A DNA stretch of 64,000 nucleotides from Atrichornis clamosus. Its lineage: Eukaryota; Chordata; Aves; Passeriformes; Menuridae. The translations under genes were made by a program, and so were the position numbers. Under the pieces are notes generated by a model. It saw nothing but the letters and a program-made list of their open reading frames with translations. It was not told the DNA's origin and searched no databases. Below, piece after piece: positions 48,451-61,500 of the stretch. The stretch covers positions 62,001-126,000 of the forward strand of contig WBMZ01003496.1 in the NCBI GenBank assembly GCA_013400975.1. Reading direction: 5' to 3'. The stretch's first letter is position 1. Each line of letters opens with the position of its first letter.

Positions 48451-49459
48451 GAATACTGCTTATCACTGTTGGAAATATGCCTCTCCTATCGTAGTTTGCA
48501 CAGCCTCAAGGCATGGAACAAAAATGAAGGCTATTTTTGTGTAAATAAACACCAAATTGCAGAGAGTTCTGCATCTTTGGTGGCCAAGAAAAGGGATCTG
48601 TGTGCTGGAATCTGCTCTGTGGAGTAGGCATAACCTTTCTCATGCCCTTTATTATATGCAAAGGTTTTGCCTGACTACTTAAACCCAGCCTCATTTTTAG
48701 AAGGCCTTTATGCACTGAAACCCTTTCTCATGTCAGCCTCAGCCTTTGCCAAGTGCTTGGGCAGGTGGAGCATGTGAAGGCCACGGGCTGTGTTACACAG
48801 GATGGTGCCTGCGCTCATTTTTGCTCTGCTGGAATTTGCTCAAAAGAAGCCCGGAGAAGGTGGTCATGTTTGATTCATCTGCTCCCTCCCTCAACATAAA
48901 TGAGACACTGATTGCACAAAAACACCTCTTTGGCTAATGCATGACGTCCAGTACTTGTGGGAGAGAGTGGAATGGGCTGCACAGTTCGGGTGGAGATTGA
49001 GATAGGGTTGATGAACTGGTGGAAGCTGGAGTAATCCCATCCCAGCTTTTGGCTTGGATTCATATCCCTGGGCTGCATTGTTCAGTCATGGCATTTCTTA
49101 GTGGGTGGCTCTGTGATGCTGAATTTTCATTTTCACACTGGTCCATGCCACACTTCTTGGGCAGTTCTTGTCAGCATTGACCTGCATTTCTGCAGATTCC
49201 CAGCCCTGTCAAAACTACCAAACCTGTGCCAGCGTTTTGAATGAGGTGCTTAGAGTTGAGGGTGTTTCCAGGGAGGGCAGTATTTAGCAGAAAGTTCAGT
49301 TCATGATGGTTTGAACTGAAATTCATTCATTTTGATGAGATGCTCAGCAAGACGAGCACCCCTTAACATGAGTGAAGAGAGCAGTCCGACAGGTTCACAG
49401 AGATGAAAAGACAAACGAGTTCATGCCTGGCTAGTTGGATAAAGAAATCCTTTCTCCTG
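48451..49459. other. Unique noncoding sequence, no gene seen
   Basis: No coding frame or repeat recognised. Confidence 0.5.
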
Positions 49460-49560
49460 TCTCTAATTTTGCTTCCAATTTATAACTAATCATAGAGTTC
49501 CTTTGTATTTTTTAAAATATCCATTTTTAGCCTAATTGCAGACAATAAATCAAACCCTAA
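49460..49560. promoter_or_regulatory. Weak candidate AT-rich regulatory stretch
   Basis: CCAATTTATAACTAATCATA (49475-49494), then a MEF2-like CATTTTTAGCC and CTAATTGCAGACAATAAATC, in unique AT-rich sequence. Motif evidence only. Confidence 0.2.
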
Positions 49561-50090
49561 AGTAAGCAAGAACATCTGACTGTCAGCAGTTGCGAGGGGG
49601 AGACGTGACAGCAAACTGGCCTGGCTATCCAAGCTTACATTTTAAAAAAAAATATGTGGAAAGTGGTGGGATGTGATGAGAGATGAATTCCATAGGTGAC
49701 CTTTCTTTGCCTTTGAACAGCATCTTGCAAGCACCAGGGTTAAAGAAAACAGTACTTAAAAAACAACCAGGGAAAGAAAGATGCACTAGGCAACACTGGA
49801 TTGTAGCTACCTGGGCTGCAAAACTTCAGGAGGTTATTTTGTCATCTGATTGCTTCAGCAACAACTGAAGATGGCTCTCATTGGAGAGGGTGATGGGGCT
49901 TATTGGCATCCAGGTATCCCTGACATTGTGGCTGCTGATGAACATGGCAGAATCCAATGGATATCTTCTGTTCCTAAGCCCAAGTGGCAGTAAACTGTAC
50001 CTTGCAAAGCCTGCAAACCAGATACTTACAAACCCGAGGGGCAAGCCATGAAATATTCATGAAATCTTTCTTATGAAAGGGGCTTATTCA
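49561..50090. other. Unique noncoding sequence, no gene seen
   Basis: An A-run lies at 49643-49652. No gene seen. Confidence 0.5.
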
Positions 50091-50118
50091 TGTGTGTGTG
50101 TATATATATATATATATA
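50091..50118. repeat. (TG)n(TA)n microsatellite
   Basis: Five TG units pass directly into nine TA units. Compound dinucleotide repeat, likely length-polymorphic. Confidence 0.9.
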
Positions 50119-52844
50119 AAAATATATGTGCACACTTTTGAAATCTATTCAAACCAAATAAGACTTTCTTAGTCACCTTGCGTAAAATAGGAAAGCAGAT
50201 GACTTCGGTTCTCCCTCTATTATACAGTCATCAGGAGACTGAAATAGCTCTGGAAAAGGAGCCTCTGGTGCTCTGCCTTCCAAAGACACATGCCTTTCTG
50301 TGGCTCTGCTGGCGTTTCGGCAGAGCAGCTGCTCTGGAGCAAATCACTTGCTGCTACCTTGATGCAGTAAATCAATCAGCCTTTGTAATTTATCACCCTC
50401 TTTGCAAAGATAATGAGTAACTGTTCAAATGTATCAGGGGGTGAAGGCCTTAAATATCCTGGGAATGGCACTGGAGGAGGCCAGGCTGTGACCCTGCCCT
50501 TGCTGCTGGCATCTCTGCCCTCTCCAGGTATGCCATGGGAGCACTGTTCCTGTTTCATCCTGCCCTGCCCAGGCTGGGGCTGTGCTGTGGATCAGATTGG
50601 TGACCCCAGAAGCACGGCTGCACTAACATGGCTGGGAAGCCCAACAGCAAATGTGTCCCTAAGTAGTGGGCCCAAGCCATGCATAAATCCAGATTTTTTT
50701 GCCAAGAACTTAAACACAGAGACAGCATCTTCTGTGCTTGTATTGCTTATATTCCATCTGTCAGTAAACACTTTAACTTTTTCACCATCATTAAAGTCCT
50801 TTTTGGAACAAAGAAGGGGAGAGAGGAGACTGCAAAAAATATCCTGCAATATAATGTAAATGATGTAATGTAAATAATAAGATTATTGTAGGAGTTTTGC
50901 TTGATGGCTGAAAATAAGTAGGTCTAAATTAGACTTGCACTTGTCTTTTGAAGCAAAGTCATCTGATTTAGAAAAGAGCCTTTTATTCTCATCGCTGTTA
51001 AAACATAGGAGAATCTTTGTAGTTACATTTGCCAAAGTGGCTTTGGCATTTTCTTTTTCTAAGCTGCCAAATGCTGTCTGTATGTTATGACAATGACCGA
51101 AGTAGTAAGTTAGGAAGTGAAATTGCTGCTGACATTACTATAATAGGGAAGAAACAGCTGATTTTATTTCCATTAGATTCCAGTGAGAAATGCCATCCTG
51201 CTCTCTTATTTCATTCCCAAAATGTCAGGTACTAGAATAACCAAAGGGCTGGAAGGTGTTTTAGCCACACATTATCAACATTTTCCTTCTTGATCACAGT
51301 GTAAGGGTCTCTTCTCCCCATCTGGCATCATTCTAGACTGGCACAGGTTGCCCTTTGCACCTTTGTCAGTGGTGAGGAACTGCACAGGGGAGAAGAGAGA
51401 AGGAGCTTCTTCTCAGAGGAGCTCAGCAGGGCAATTTGCCACAGTCCCACTTAGCTGAATATCTTTTTAATCTTTTAGGTTTCTTTCTGGCCCCTGTCTT
51501 CACAGACCTCAGCTGGTAAATACTTGTGGAGTTGTTTTAATGTGTGCTAGCCAGAGATATGTCAGTTTGCTCTCTAATTAATATATAGTAAATTCTGCGG
51601 GAAGAAACCATTTCTCGGTGCGTTTGATGCAAGCTCACTCAGTATTTTCAGTTCCCATGGGAGCTGCCCTGCTCGCTGCAGGCACTCTGGGCTGTGCTGG
51701 TCGTTTGGTTCCCTCCCTAATCCATGGCCAGGGAGAGGGAGCAGAAAGCTCCTCCTGCAGGGAGGGGATGGGCAGAGCTGCCAGCTGGGGTCTCTCGTGG
51801 CTCAGGTTAGCTGTGTCAAAGCCTGCGGCTGACTGCAGGTTCTGCTGGCACAGCCGGCGGGGTTTATGCTTTTATCTTGTTTCCCAGAGAAAGTTCCCTG
51901 CATGGTGGTGTCGGGGCAGGCGCTGTGAGGCTGTGAAGGTCTAGCAGAGGAGGAGGTCCTGCTGCTTTCCGGGGTCAGGCAGCAGAGCTGGCACACAAAT
52001 GTGCAGTGGAGCCTTATACCAGTCCCCGGCCCAAATCAGAAGGGGTTTTAATTTGGGCAGAATTATTCAGTTTCAAGAAATCCAGAATGCTTGTTTCCAG
52101 TGTTTTAAAACCACACCTTCCCCCAAAGCGAAACCAAACCCTACCAAAAGTCTTATCAGATGGAGATGTTTTCCATGCAGTTTCCATTTCAGTGGGAAGT
52201 AATCCGTTCCTTTTTACTTCTTGTTGCTGCTGGAAGGAAAAGGTTTTGAATGAAGAATTTGAAGCTCCTATAGTGTGCAGCCTCACTTGGATGTGTCTAC
52301 ACAGAACTGGAGAAGAGCAAGATCAGGGAGGAGCATAGCAAACTGAATTTGTGAAATAAATTCCTTGCCTCACCAGATGGGATCAGAGCTTTAAGGATCA
52401 TGCTTGATGTGGCTTCAGAAGTGAATTTCCTTGCATACCTCCTCATTAGCTGCCAGCAGGTACTTAGGCAGGGCTCTCAGTGGCCATGGTGATTTCCTTT
52501 CCCTCCCCAGGTATTCTTCCACTCAGATTCCAGTCTACAGGCTTAATATCTTCATCATGTTTTATCTGTGGCCAAGTTTGGCAGCCAAACATTCGCTCTC
52601 ACCTGTTTCTTCATTTGTTTCACGTGCACTCCTTTTACAGAGAAAATATCACTGGCATAAACAGTGTCTGACATCACTGTGCCTGGGGTCTGTTTATTTA
52701 TCCTTTCATCACCTAGTAAGTATCTAGGACAAACAGTATTGAACTGGAACTGGCATACGTACCTTTCATAACCTCTTCATTTTCTTTCAATGCCCCAGCC
52801 TTGGGCTGTACTTAACACGAAGCTCTGGGAACTGCATTCATAAA
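50119..52844. other. Unique noncoding sequence, no gene seen
   Basis: Frames up to 148 codons (50413-50859, plus) lack domains. The GC-richer part 51600-51960 is open in both orientations. No repeat recognised. Confidence 0.5.
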
Positions 52845-52930
52845 CCAGATCCTCAGCTGTTGTAAGTTACTGTAGCTCCATCACAGTCAGTGATACTGGG
52901 CTGATTTATAGTAGCTGACCTGTGCAGGAG
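52845..52930. repeat. Palindromic amniote interspersed repeat, degenerate
   Basis: CCAGATCCTCAGCTGTTGTA (52845-52864) then CTGTAGCTCCA forms the left arm. ACTGGGCTGATTTATAGTAG (52895-52914) then CTGACCTG forms the right arm, which is roughly its reverse complement. This matches the amniote repeat whose consensus arms read GATCCTCAGCTGGTGTAAAT and ATTTACACCAGCTGAGGATC around a CATTGA(C/A)TTCAATGG-like centre. The copy is old. I cannot give the database family name with certainty. Confidence 0.6.
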
Positions 52931-54639
52931 CCAAGGAGAACACATATAAATGGCAGACATTCCAATAACTAAATTAAGCATGGGAAAATGCAGGCTAGCT
53001 CCTTGGAAAATTTTCCTAACCGGGTGTGTAAGTGCCTGGAACAGGTACCCAAGCGAACTGTTGGAAAGTCTGCCTTTTGTGTGTGCTGCAGTATGGCAGG
53101 GATGGAGTGTTTGGAGAGCTAGGAACTACCCAGAAATATATTAACCAGATGCTGCACATGCCTGGGTAGAGCATAGTAATAAAATGACTTCACTGCTGAG
53201 AAAAGTGTTCGTACTGAAACCTGGCCAGTTCGTGGGTATTTCTGCACCCAGTCACAGCATCTGCTCTGTGCACCCCTGGGCACTGTTTGACAGGGCCTTT
53301 GACAGCAAAAATACAAGATAAAACTTATCAAGCTAGGCCTGGACAAGGATGTGGCTGGTTCAGCTCCCAGTGGCCAGAAGCACATGTTTAGGCAGATATG
53401 TAGACATTGTGTGCATCCCCACCCACCCTCTGATGGTGTGCAGCTACCTCAGGCGAAGGCCATGCCTGTGCTCAGTTAGGCTGGGTGTCCTTATGCTGAG
53501 ATCTGAGAGGTAATACATCTGCGTGCTCAGCCTCCCAGCCCACCCTGGCTCTGTGCTCCACCACGGCACTGTGGGGTCGTGTTCAGCTGCCCACATGTTC
53601 CACGTCCGTGAGCGGTGGCAGCCCTCTGGCACATCACACAGCTCAGCTGGCGCTCCATGCTATGAGGTAAGGGCAAACTTGTTTTGTCCATCTTACATGT
53701 CCTCAGGCTGCTGCAGTTTCTGCTGTTGTTTGAAATTAATACAAATTCACTATTCACTTGTGCTGAACTCTGTGTGTTGTAATCCAACATCACTCAAGGA
53801 GAGGTTGGAATTGAATGCAGAAAATGGTGGGAGGATGCCTGAAGGTGATTCTTGCCTGGGCTCTGCCTCATGCCAGCAGCTATTGCTTCCATCAAGATTC
53901 TTGCCATAGCCACTGCCTTGCTGCATGTTTAAACCATTCAGTGTGGGACCTCTGCTCGTGTGTCATCATCCGTCTTGCCAGGAGGAATTCCTCATGCCGG
54001 TCACCTTGTGTGCCTGATGTGTGTCCCAGGAGCACTGCCAGCCTCTCCTGCTGCTTCATTACAACCACCCAGGGCTTCTTGAACAAGCACAACTTCTTTG
54101 GTGCCAGCTCTAAATACCAGCATTAGGAGGAGGACTGGGGTTTTGTTCAGCATTTCTCACTGCAATGTCTGCTGATGCCCAGACACGGTGCAGAGCTCCT
54201 TCAGAGGTCTCAATCCCTAAGGATGCCCTTGGTGTCCTCAGTTTCACACAGTACCAGGGCTCAGCCTGACGAGCAGCACGTGCATGCCCAGGCTCCTCAG
54301 GCTGCTGTGTAATTAGTAAATGAGGCTGACCAGCAGCACCACGCAGAGGTGTTCGTCTGGCCTTGCTCCCCGCCAGTGTGGGTTGTTCCAGGGGGCACTC
54401 CATTTTTCATTCCCACTCTCGGCTGGGCAGCACTCAGTCAAGTTCTGGAATAACAAACAGTGAAAAAGGACTGGGCTTTGTGAGCTTTAGGAAGTTAGGC
54501 AGAGAATAAAACATGGCCCATTAACCTGCCAGAAAAGATACATGGAAGACAGAGGAATGACTCCTAAACCACCCTGCTAGAACATGAGAATTTTTTTTTC
54601 CCCTAAACTGATTTCCTTATGAATTATTTTTTTACTGCA
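52931..54639. other. Unique noncoding sequence, no gene seen
   Basis: The GC-rich part 53520-54320 has overlapping frames up to 128 codons on both strands without domains. No repeat recognised. Confidence 0.5.
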
Positions 54640-54810
54640 TAATAACTACCAAGAAAAGTATGTTTTAGTTATTCACAGTGACCTTTTAAACTTCCAAGAG
54701 AACTGCATATTTTCTGAGGCCCCATGTAGGGCCTATTAATAATTATGCACTCCCACTGAGCTCCATTGATTAGTTTGGGTCCTATTTCACACTGTAAAAT
54801 GAAAAAAAAA
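54640..54810. promoter_or_regulatory. Weak candidate AT-rich conserved element
   Basis: GGCCTATTAATAATTATGCA (54730-54749) followed by CTCCATTGATTAGTTTGGG in unique sequence; TAAT/ATTA cores and an intact AT-rich block without repeats. Ends at an A-run (54799-54811). Confidence 0.22.
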
Positions 54811-55585
54811 AAAGTCCCTAGTGTTTGTGTATGTTTTTTTCTTTTTATGTTCAGCTCTCCTCGGCTATAGATCAAGTTTTGCTCTTAGCACTGGTTTCGG
54901 CCCATGTTGATGTGTTGATTTGCTGTGGGCCCCAAAATTCAGGGAAAAGGCAAGACTGGATGGCAGAAAAAAGGGGGAATGGTTTGACCTGTGATCCAGC
55001 AGCAACGCCAGAGTTCAGCTGGTGTGATAAGGGGCAATATGAGTGACAAGACCATGCATTAGTATGCTACAGCCCCACTCATGCCTATGCTTTCATTTCT
55101 GCTAGCAAACATTTCTTTGTGAATAAATCTACTTTCTTGGCAATGCTGTGTTAGTGCTTTAGTTTCATTAAAGAGCCTGGAAACACCCCAGTGGTTCAGG
55201 CTGAGATATATAATACTGCTAACACAGATTTGTTTCATAACCCACAAACTATTAAAAATATTAGTGTCCTCTTGGGAGTTGCCTTTCAAGATTCCCTTTC
55301 TCTTTCTCACTTTCAGAGCTGGGCTGAGACAGCCAGCAATACTGCAAAGCAAGCTCAATTTATTCAGCTAAAAAAATAGATAACACCGTATTTTACTACT
55401 TCTGAGCACTTTCTTCGTCTGAATGTTGCTTTGTGTTTCACTTCTTATCCAATGTAAACAGCCATAAAGGAGAGTTTCTGAGACAACATGTGGGCATTTC
55501 AAAAGGTAGACTTTACCCGTCCAAAGGGAGATGACTTTTTGTTGGTAGTGAATTTAGTCTGGGACTTTGTAATGGGATATGTTGG
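54811..55585. other. Unique noncoding sequence, no gene seen
   Basis: No coding frame or repeat family recognised. Confidence 0.5.
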
Positions 55586-55634
55586 TCCCTTCAAGACTGA
55601 GCAGGGAGCTGCAAATCCCTTCAGGACTGAGCAG
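55586..55634. repeat. 30-bp-period partial tandem duplication
   Basis: TCCCTTCAAGACTGAGCAG (55586-55604) recurs as TCCCTTCAGGACTGAGCAG (55616-55634) with one mismatch, 30 bases apart. It lies inside an 81-codon frame that is not convincing as a gene. Confidence 0.75.
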
Positions 55635-56527
55635 ATCTGTGTATGTGTTAGGGGTCTTTATTCCACCCGGCTGACAAAGAAAGTAATAACTGAAAGAAAG
55701 GTTAATGGTCCCAGGAGGGAACTTGGGAGGTGAGTAGGCCCAGCATCCAAGGTGAGGGCTTTGGGATGTGGGGGAGAAGAGGCCTCATGGGAGCCTCAGC
55801 CAACGGGGCTCTTGGGACCTGTGAGTCTGGGAGCAAGGACGGGAGGCTGGCTCCGAAACCCTCTGTGCTGTCAGCCAGGGGGTGGAGGTGTCGGCAGCTT
55901 CTCCTTGGTGGCGAGACCTCTACCAGCTTATGTTTTACTGTCTGTGCCAGAGCTGTGTCGTGGGAAGGAACCTAGAAAGCTGACGGGGATGTTTAGAGGA
56001 AGGAAGCTCCAGGAGGTACATCAGGGTTTGGCTTTGAGTTTTGTTAATGCACCTTTTGGGATGTTCGTTTGGATTTTACCACTGGGCATCCGGGGAGGAG
56101 ATGAGCCAAGCAGGACAGGGAGCCCAGAGCTGTGGGGTGTGGCTGCAGCCTTGCTGTCCAGAGTGTCTGACAGCATCACGGGTGAACTGGAGCACAGTCT
56201 GTTAGAGGTGGGCAGAAAAGCCCATATTTCAAGAACTAATAGGCCATTTTAACCTTTAATTTGGATGTTCAGTTTGGCATAGTGAACATAAGCTTTTGCC
56301 TTCATTTACGTCTTCAGAGAGTCAGAATTGGGTGGACATTGTTACAAAGAGTTCTTCTTATGCAGCTTCTGTTATCAGTCTCCATCAGAATGGCACCAAG
56401 AGGTCTCAGCTGCCATCAGAGACCCCAGCCCACCATCCCCATCTGGTTCCTGCTGATTGCTCACGTAACACAGGCTACTTCCATCTAGTTAGGGAAAAGA
56501 AAGCGTGGAGGAAAAGCAGGCTCTTTT
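55635..56527. other. Noncoding sequence with a 166-codon frame, not called
   Basis: The frame at 55752-56252 (plus) is in GC-rich, stop-poor sequence, has a Gly/Arg/Pro-rich composition and no recognised domain. It is treated as chance. Confidence 0.45.
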
Positions 56528-56652
56528 TTTCACAGAAAGGGGATGAAGCACAAAGAGAAGCAATAACTTGCCCAAAGTCATGCAGGGAGCCACAGACAGA
56601 ACTGGGAACTGTGATGTAGCTCTCTCTTTCATCCCAGTCAGTATCCTACCCG
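56528..56652 (+). repeat. MIR-type SINE, degenerate
   Basis: TTTCACAGAAAGGGGATGAA (56528-56547), GCACAAAGAGAAGCAATAAC (56548-56567) and TTGCCCAAAGTCATGCAGGG (56568-56587) match in order the MIR phrases TTACAGATGAGGAAACTGA, GGCACAGAGAGGTTAAGTAAC and TTGCCCAAGGTCACACAGC. The next parts, ACAGACAGAACTGGGAACT and CATCCCAGTCAGTATCCTAC, fit the GGCAGAGCCGGGATT and TAACCACTATGCTAT segments. It is the best-preserved MIR of the window. Confidence 0.75.
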
Positions 56653-58476
56653 CAGAATAATCTAGTTTAGTTCTGCTGAAAAAGCAAACTAAATATATAA
56701 ATATTTTCTTAAATCCTACCTACTTTGCATAGCAACCTGATTCATGTAAAAGTTTTTATATAAGATTGGCAAGTCAGAGCTTGAGAATTTTTTTTCTGAG
56801 TCGTTTGAAGAAAGTGTGAAGAAACTTCTGAACTGCCGAATCCAAATTTGAACCAAATTTTCCCCTCTTTGAACTCTGCTTATTGCAGACTGTAATAACA
56901 TTCATCCACATTTCACAGGGTATCCTTGCAGATGGGAAGAAATACAGTAGCGCTGTTTGACACAGAAGAAATTAGATTTACGTGAAATTCCCTTTCCCTG
57001 CGTCCCTCACTTTATTTCCAACAGACCTACAGTTAACAATCAGCAGTGTTTCACTTTCAGACAGTGTGGTTTTCATTACAGAGGCTAAGGGAGTTTAAAA
57101 TAGTCTCTGAGCACGCAGCATACACAACATCCTACCCCATTCCTTTTGATTTCCGTTTGCGGCACTTGCGTTACAGATGCTGTGCAGAACACGTTAGAGG
57201 ACAGTGCTTTTATTTGCCATCATTACAAGGAGGAAATGTATTTAGAGACATCTGTTCAGGCTCTTTGATTTCAGCTGAATGTAAGACATCTTTGATGAAG
57301 AGTTGGTTTTGGAGCATGGTTGTGTCAAAGCCTGGCAGGCGCGCACGTCAAGGGAATATGGCATGGCCTCCAGCCTAATCGGCAGGTGTGGACAGCACGG
57401 CTCCACCAGGAGCGGGAATTTCAGCTCTCACCTTGTCAGAGTTACCTTTCCTCAGTGGGAAGTTCAACTCTGTTTCGTTTTCACGTGGGGTCAGCTCCAG
57501 AAGAGCCTCAGCATGGGGAGTGATCCCGAGGGCTGGAGGCTTCCCCATGCAGGGCAGCGCAGCAGCGAGGGTGTGGTGCCTCCCCTCGCCATGGGAAGTG
57601 CAGGCATCCTTCTTTTGCCAGATCCAGAGCCTGAAATAAATTAGGCATCCTGTTTTTGGAGAGCGAAGCATGCTTTTCCTAGGAGCCAGGGTACTTTAAG
57701 AGGTGCAACTGAGACTGAGCTGAACAGAATTCTGTGCCTACTTCCTAAGAAATGGCAAATTTTCAAAGATGATACTGGAGTTTTTGAGGAGCTGAGAGGG
57801 TTTTAGAGTATAACCCCTGTCTGTTGGCTTTTAGATCCATGCTTGGGTAAAATATAGGAGCAATTGTTTTCCTTGTGGGGGCTGAGATACATTCACACAT
57901 TGGATTATACCTTGCAAGGGTTTGTTTCCTGAACAGCTCCTTACATGATGCCAGGACTTGTGAGAGTGGGTTGTATGGGGTTTCTGCAGCCATAAAGGAC
58001 TTCTAACTCTGATTTTTCCCACATGATCTCTAGGCTGTATTACTGTCAACTACTCTGAGCCCTAATGGAAAAGGGCAAAAAGAAAGATCTTAGAGATTAA
58101 GTACTATATAAATACAGTTTAAAGGTTTTTTCATTTCTACACAGCTTTAGTGTATATGTCTTCTAAAATAAAAAGTTACGTCTTAAAGAATTTTTGAAAG
58201 TTCTGTAAACATAGGTTTGCATCTTTAATTGCCACAGGTAGGAAATACTGAAAGCTTCATAGTTCAGACTTTGCAGTGACCAGGGATGGTCCAGCTCTTC
58301 ATAAAGCTTTCTTGTAGTCTCTAAAGTGCTAATCTCATACATAGTTGCTTATAAAAGCAGGGAAATCCTCAATGAAAATTTATAACCACATTAAACAGTT
58401 GTTGGAACACTTCTTTGTAAATAATAAATGAAATCCAACACTTCAAAGTATATAAATAAATATGTATGAAGACAGA
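56653..58476. other. Unique noncoding sequence with one curious open frame
   Basis: A 110-codon plus frame (57046-57378) continues past an acceptor-like TTTTCATTACAG ending at 57081 and includes CpG-bearing sequence near 57158-57200. The predicted peptide is Cys-containing but not recognised. The rest, especially 58060-58470, is AT-rich and unique. Confidence 0.45.
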
Positions 58477-58526
58477 TATGTGTATGTATGTGTATGTATG
58501 TGTATTTATGTGTATATGTATGTAAA
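58477..58526. repeat. Tandem repeat with a 10-bp unit (TATGTGTATG)
   Basis: Units at 58477, 58487, 58497, 58507 and a degenerate one at 58517. The first two are identical and the others differ by one to three bases. Confidence 0.85.
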
Positions 58527-61500
58527 TCAGTAACATTAGAGCAAAGCAGTATGGGTTACAGTACTCCCTGGAAAATCCTCATCAGCAGAATGCCAGGCTG
58601 AATTACAGATGAGGAAAGATCCCTGGTGTTGTCTGTGCTAAATGCCTTGTGGTGGAGTGAGTTCATTGGCATCAGTGTCAATACTGGTGACACAGTCGAT
58701 GCAGCTCATTTTAAAAATGCCATCAGAACTGTCCTGGTGATCAGCTGAGTGCTTGACAGTATAACTTGTTGGGGTATTCTCTGACCAAATCTGTCTGCTT
58801 TCTGTGAGAAGCTGGATCCATATTGAACACCCATTGGCCAAACCTAATATTGTTCATTCCTAGAGACTTTGGCGGGTGGCCAAAGGATTAGGGATTTTTC
58901 AACAAAAGTGCAATATTTTCCATTAGAAAAATCCCCTACGATTTTCTGGGAAACTCTAGTACTTAGCTTCCCATGTATCTTCTCTTTGTCATCATTGCCA
59001 GAAACTAACTGGCATTTCTCGCTGACATTTTTAGAAAGGAACATTTATATAGAAACAATGCAAATAAAAATCTGTTGGCAGAAACGAGTGACATTTACAG
59101 TATGATATAGTCCTGACATTTTTATGCCACCAGTGGGAATTTTGCCTGTTTGATGACTGATTCTGTCATTCCTCCATCATCCAAGTAGACCTGTTCAACT
59201 CAATACAACTGCTTAACTCACATCCCCAGTCTCTCTCTAGCCAAACTTGTGTCTGGGAAAGGAGGTGGAAGGAATCCCAATGTTGTAGATAATGAGCAGT
59301 GGTGTTGACTGACTGTGCTGTGATGAACCTCAGTCACCACCTTGGTTAAAGCAGCGAGGTTTGAACTGATGAGGTTCTACTTAGTATGTAACTAATTATC
59401 TCTTCCAGTTCAGAGGAATAATGAGCTCATAATCTCTGTGGAATAGTGGCAGAGGGTCCTATAGGACATTGTTACTGCAGAGTTGTCAGTCAGACTCTAG
59501 AGATGAGACTGCCCTTTATGCCAAGGACTAGCACAGGGCATGTGACATGCCTTGTCTAGGGATGTGACTTTACTTCACGGGTTTTCCAACATCCTTCACC
59601 CTCTTGAAAAGAAAAGGAGGTTGAACATTTGAAGATGGCAAAAAGGAGATGTGCAGAAAAAGCAGAAACTTGGGAAAATTTCTCATACTGGTAGACATGA
59701 AGAGCTCCTTCTCTTCAATGTGCAGAGTTGGAGGTAAGGAGGTCCTTGATTCCATGACCAGGTGCAAGTACTGGGTACTAAGTGACATTTGTGTGCACCC
59801 AAGAGTGACATAACCAGCGCCAGCAGCAGGGGACGGGTGTTGGTGAAATTCTTGTTGAAAGAAGGTCACTGTTTCTGACAGCCTGAGAGAAGTTACCAAA
59901 GGCAGGGCTGGGTTCTCAACCTCCTGCTGAGTTTCAGAGTGACTGTGATTTTCACATTGAACCCAGTGCCCTCCTGGAAGAGACATCCTCTGTGTCTTCT
60001 GGGGGGGTTGGCCTCAAGACCATATTGAAACAATGCAATCAGTCTGAGAACCTGTGAGATTTTATGTTTGTGTTATTTCAGGTTTAAGTATCTGAGAGAA
60101 GGTCAGATGAAATAATCTGATAATGGCTTCTGACCTTAAGTCTGCAGTCTGGGAGGAAGGAGAGATGGTCTCCAAGGAAAAGCTTGGGTACCCAAATGCT
60201 TTGCTTATTTTTTCAAAGTACTATAGCTGTCATAGTAAAAAGGTAGTGCATTGTCCAACAAAACTTGTCCTGCTTATAAACCCTCCATGTAGTTTTGCAT
60301 TGTTGAAGATTAGCATTAGCAATATTTCATAAAACACAAATAAGTCAACACTAGTGGAATCTGAGAAGTGATGAGAATTTATCAATTAAATTCTGACTGA
60401 ATTTTCTTAAAAATAAGGCACATTCATTGACATCGAGTGTGATTCACTGGCCTGTGTTGATTTTGAAGGCAAGTGAATGACTTCATATTTCATTTCACTA
60501 ACGCTTTGATACAACTTAGCTTTACTGATTTTTTTTTGACATAGAATATCTTCATCTATCATATTCCAGAGTTAAAATTAGATATTATTAATCTGTCAAA
60601 GGAAGAGGAAACAATTTTGCTGTTACTGAAATGAAATGCTTTAGCAGGTTCAAAATGCATTGTTTGTTGTTGTATTGATATTTCCCAAGCTTTGCGCCAG
60701 GAGAAATTTTGGAAAATTATTTTTGTTTTTCCCGGTTTGGAATGAAGACAGGCTACGTGCTTGGTCTCTGTCGGAGCAGAACTGTGGCTTCCTCACATTG
60801 TGGAGGGAGAACAAACAATAAAATTATGCTGACATTTCTGAAGAAAAAGCCCTCCAGGTGAACAGATTTTAAAAGCTGGAAAATGCTTTAGGCAGGAATA
60901 AGGACTCAAATCCACGTGTTCCATGTCTGGTTGCAAACACTGGAGTCTTGCAGCAGTGGTCTGGTGTTGCCTGTTCCTTTTGCTTTCTCAGGTGCCACAA
61001 AAGAGGTGAGCAGTGGGGCTGAGGAGGCAGACACGACTACTTTACAGCTCTGCAGTTTTGGACACCAGGAGGGCAACAGAACTGAGTTTTTGAAGTCAGT
61101 TCATAACCAAGAGAGACTGGAAAGAGTTGTGCAAGGGGTCAAAAGGGCCCGAAACAGGTTGGCTGAAGGCAGACCCCAATGACACATTATTTATCTGGTT
61201 GCAAGAAACTCCTGATTTTTTCAGGGCATGAGTCTGCCCACTCTAGTGAGACAACATAGGACACTATGGGGTTTTGGATGAAAAATTTCTTCTTCTCAGA
61301 CAACAAAAAGCTAAGAAAAAAAGAGGTCAGCTTCCAATTTCTGAAACAATGAAGAAGTCAGTATCTAGAGGTGGGTGAGAAACAAAGCGTGTTGGTCCAA
61401 AATAATTCAGAAAAGGTCAAGGTGATGTTCCTTGGCAGGTGCTGAAGGTTGCAGAGCTTTATTTTCATGTTCCTCTCAGCAGAGAGAACTGCGTGTTCAG

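Noticed and set aside
50413..50859. 148-codon plus-strand open frame
   Set aside because: No recognisable domain; overlapped by an open minus-strand frame (50592-50849) and an open plus frame; composition follows local GC.
55752..56252. 166-codon plus-strand open frame
   Set aside because: Gly/Arg/Pro-rich low-information product in GC-rich sequence, no domain, overlapped by another open plus frame.
59570..59986. 138-codon minus-strand open frame
   Set aside because: No domain, no splice context; the sequence GCAGGGCTGGGTTCTCAACC hints at MIR but too weakly to call.
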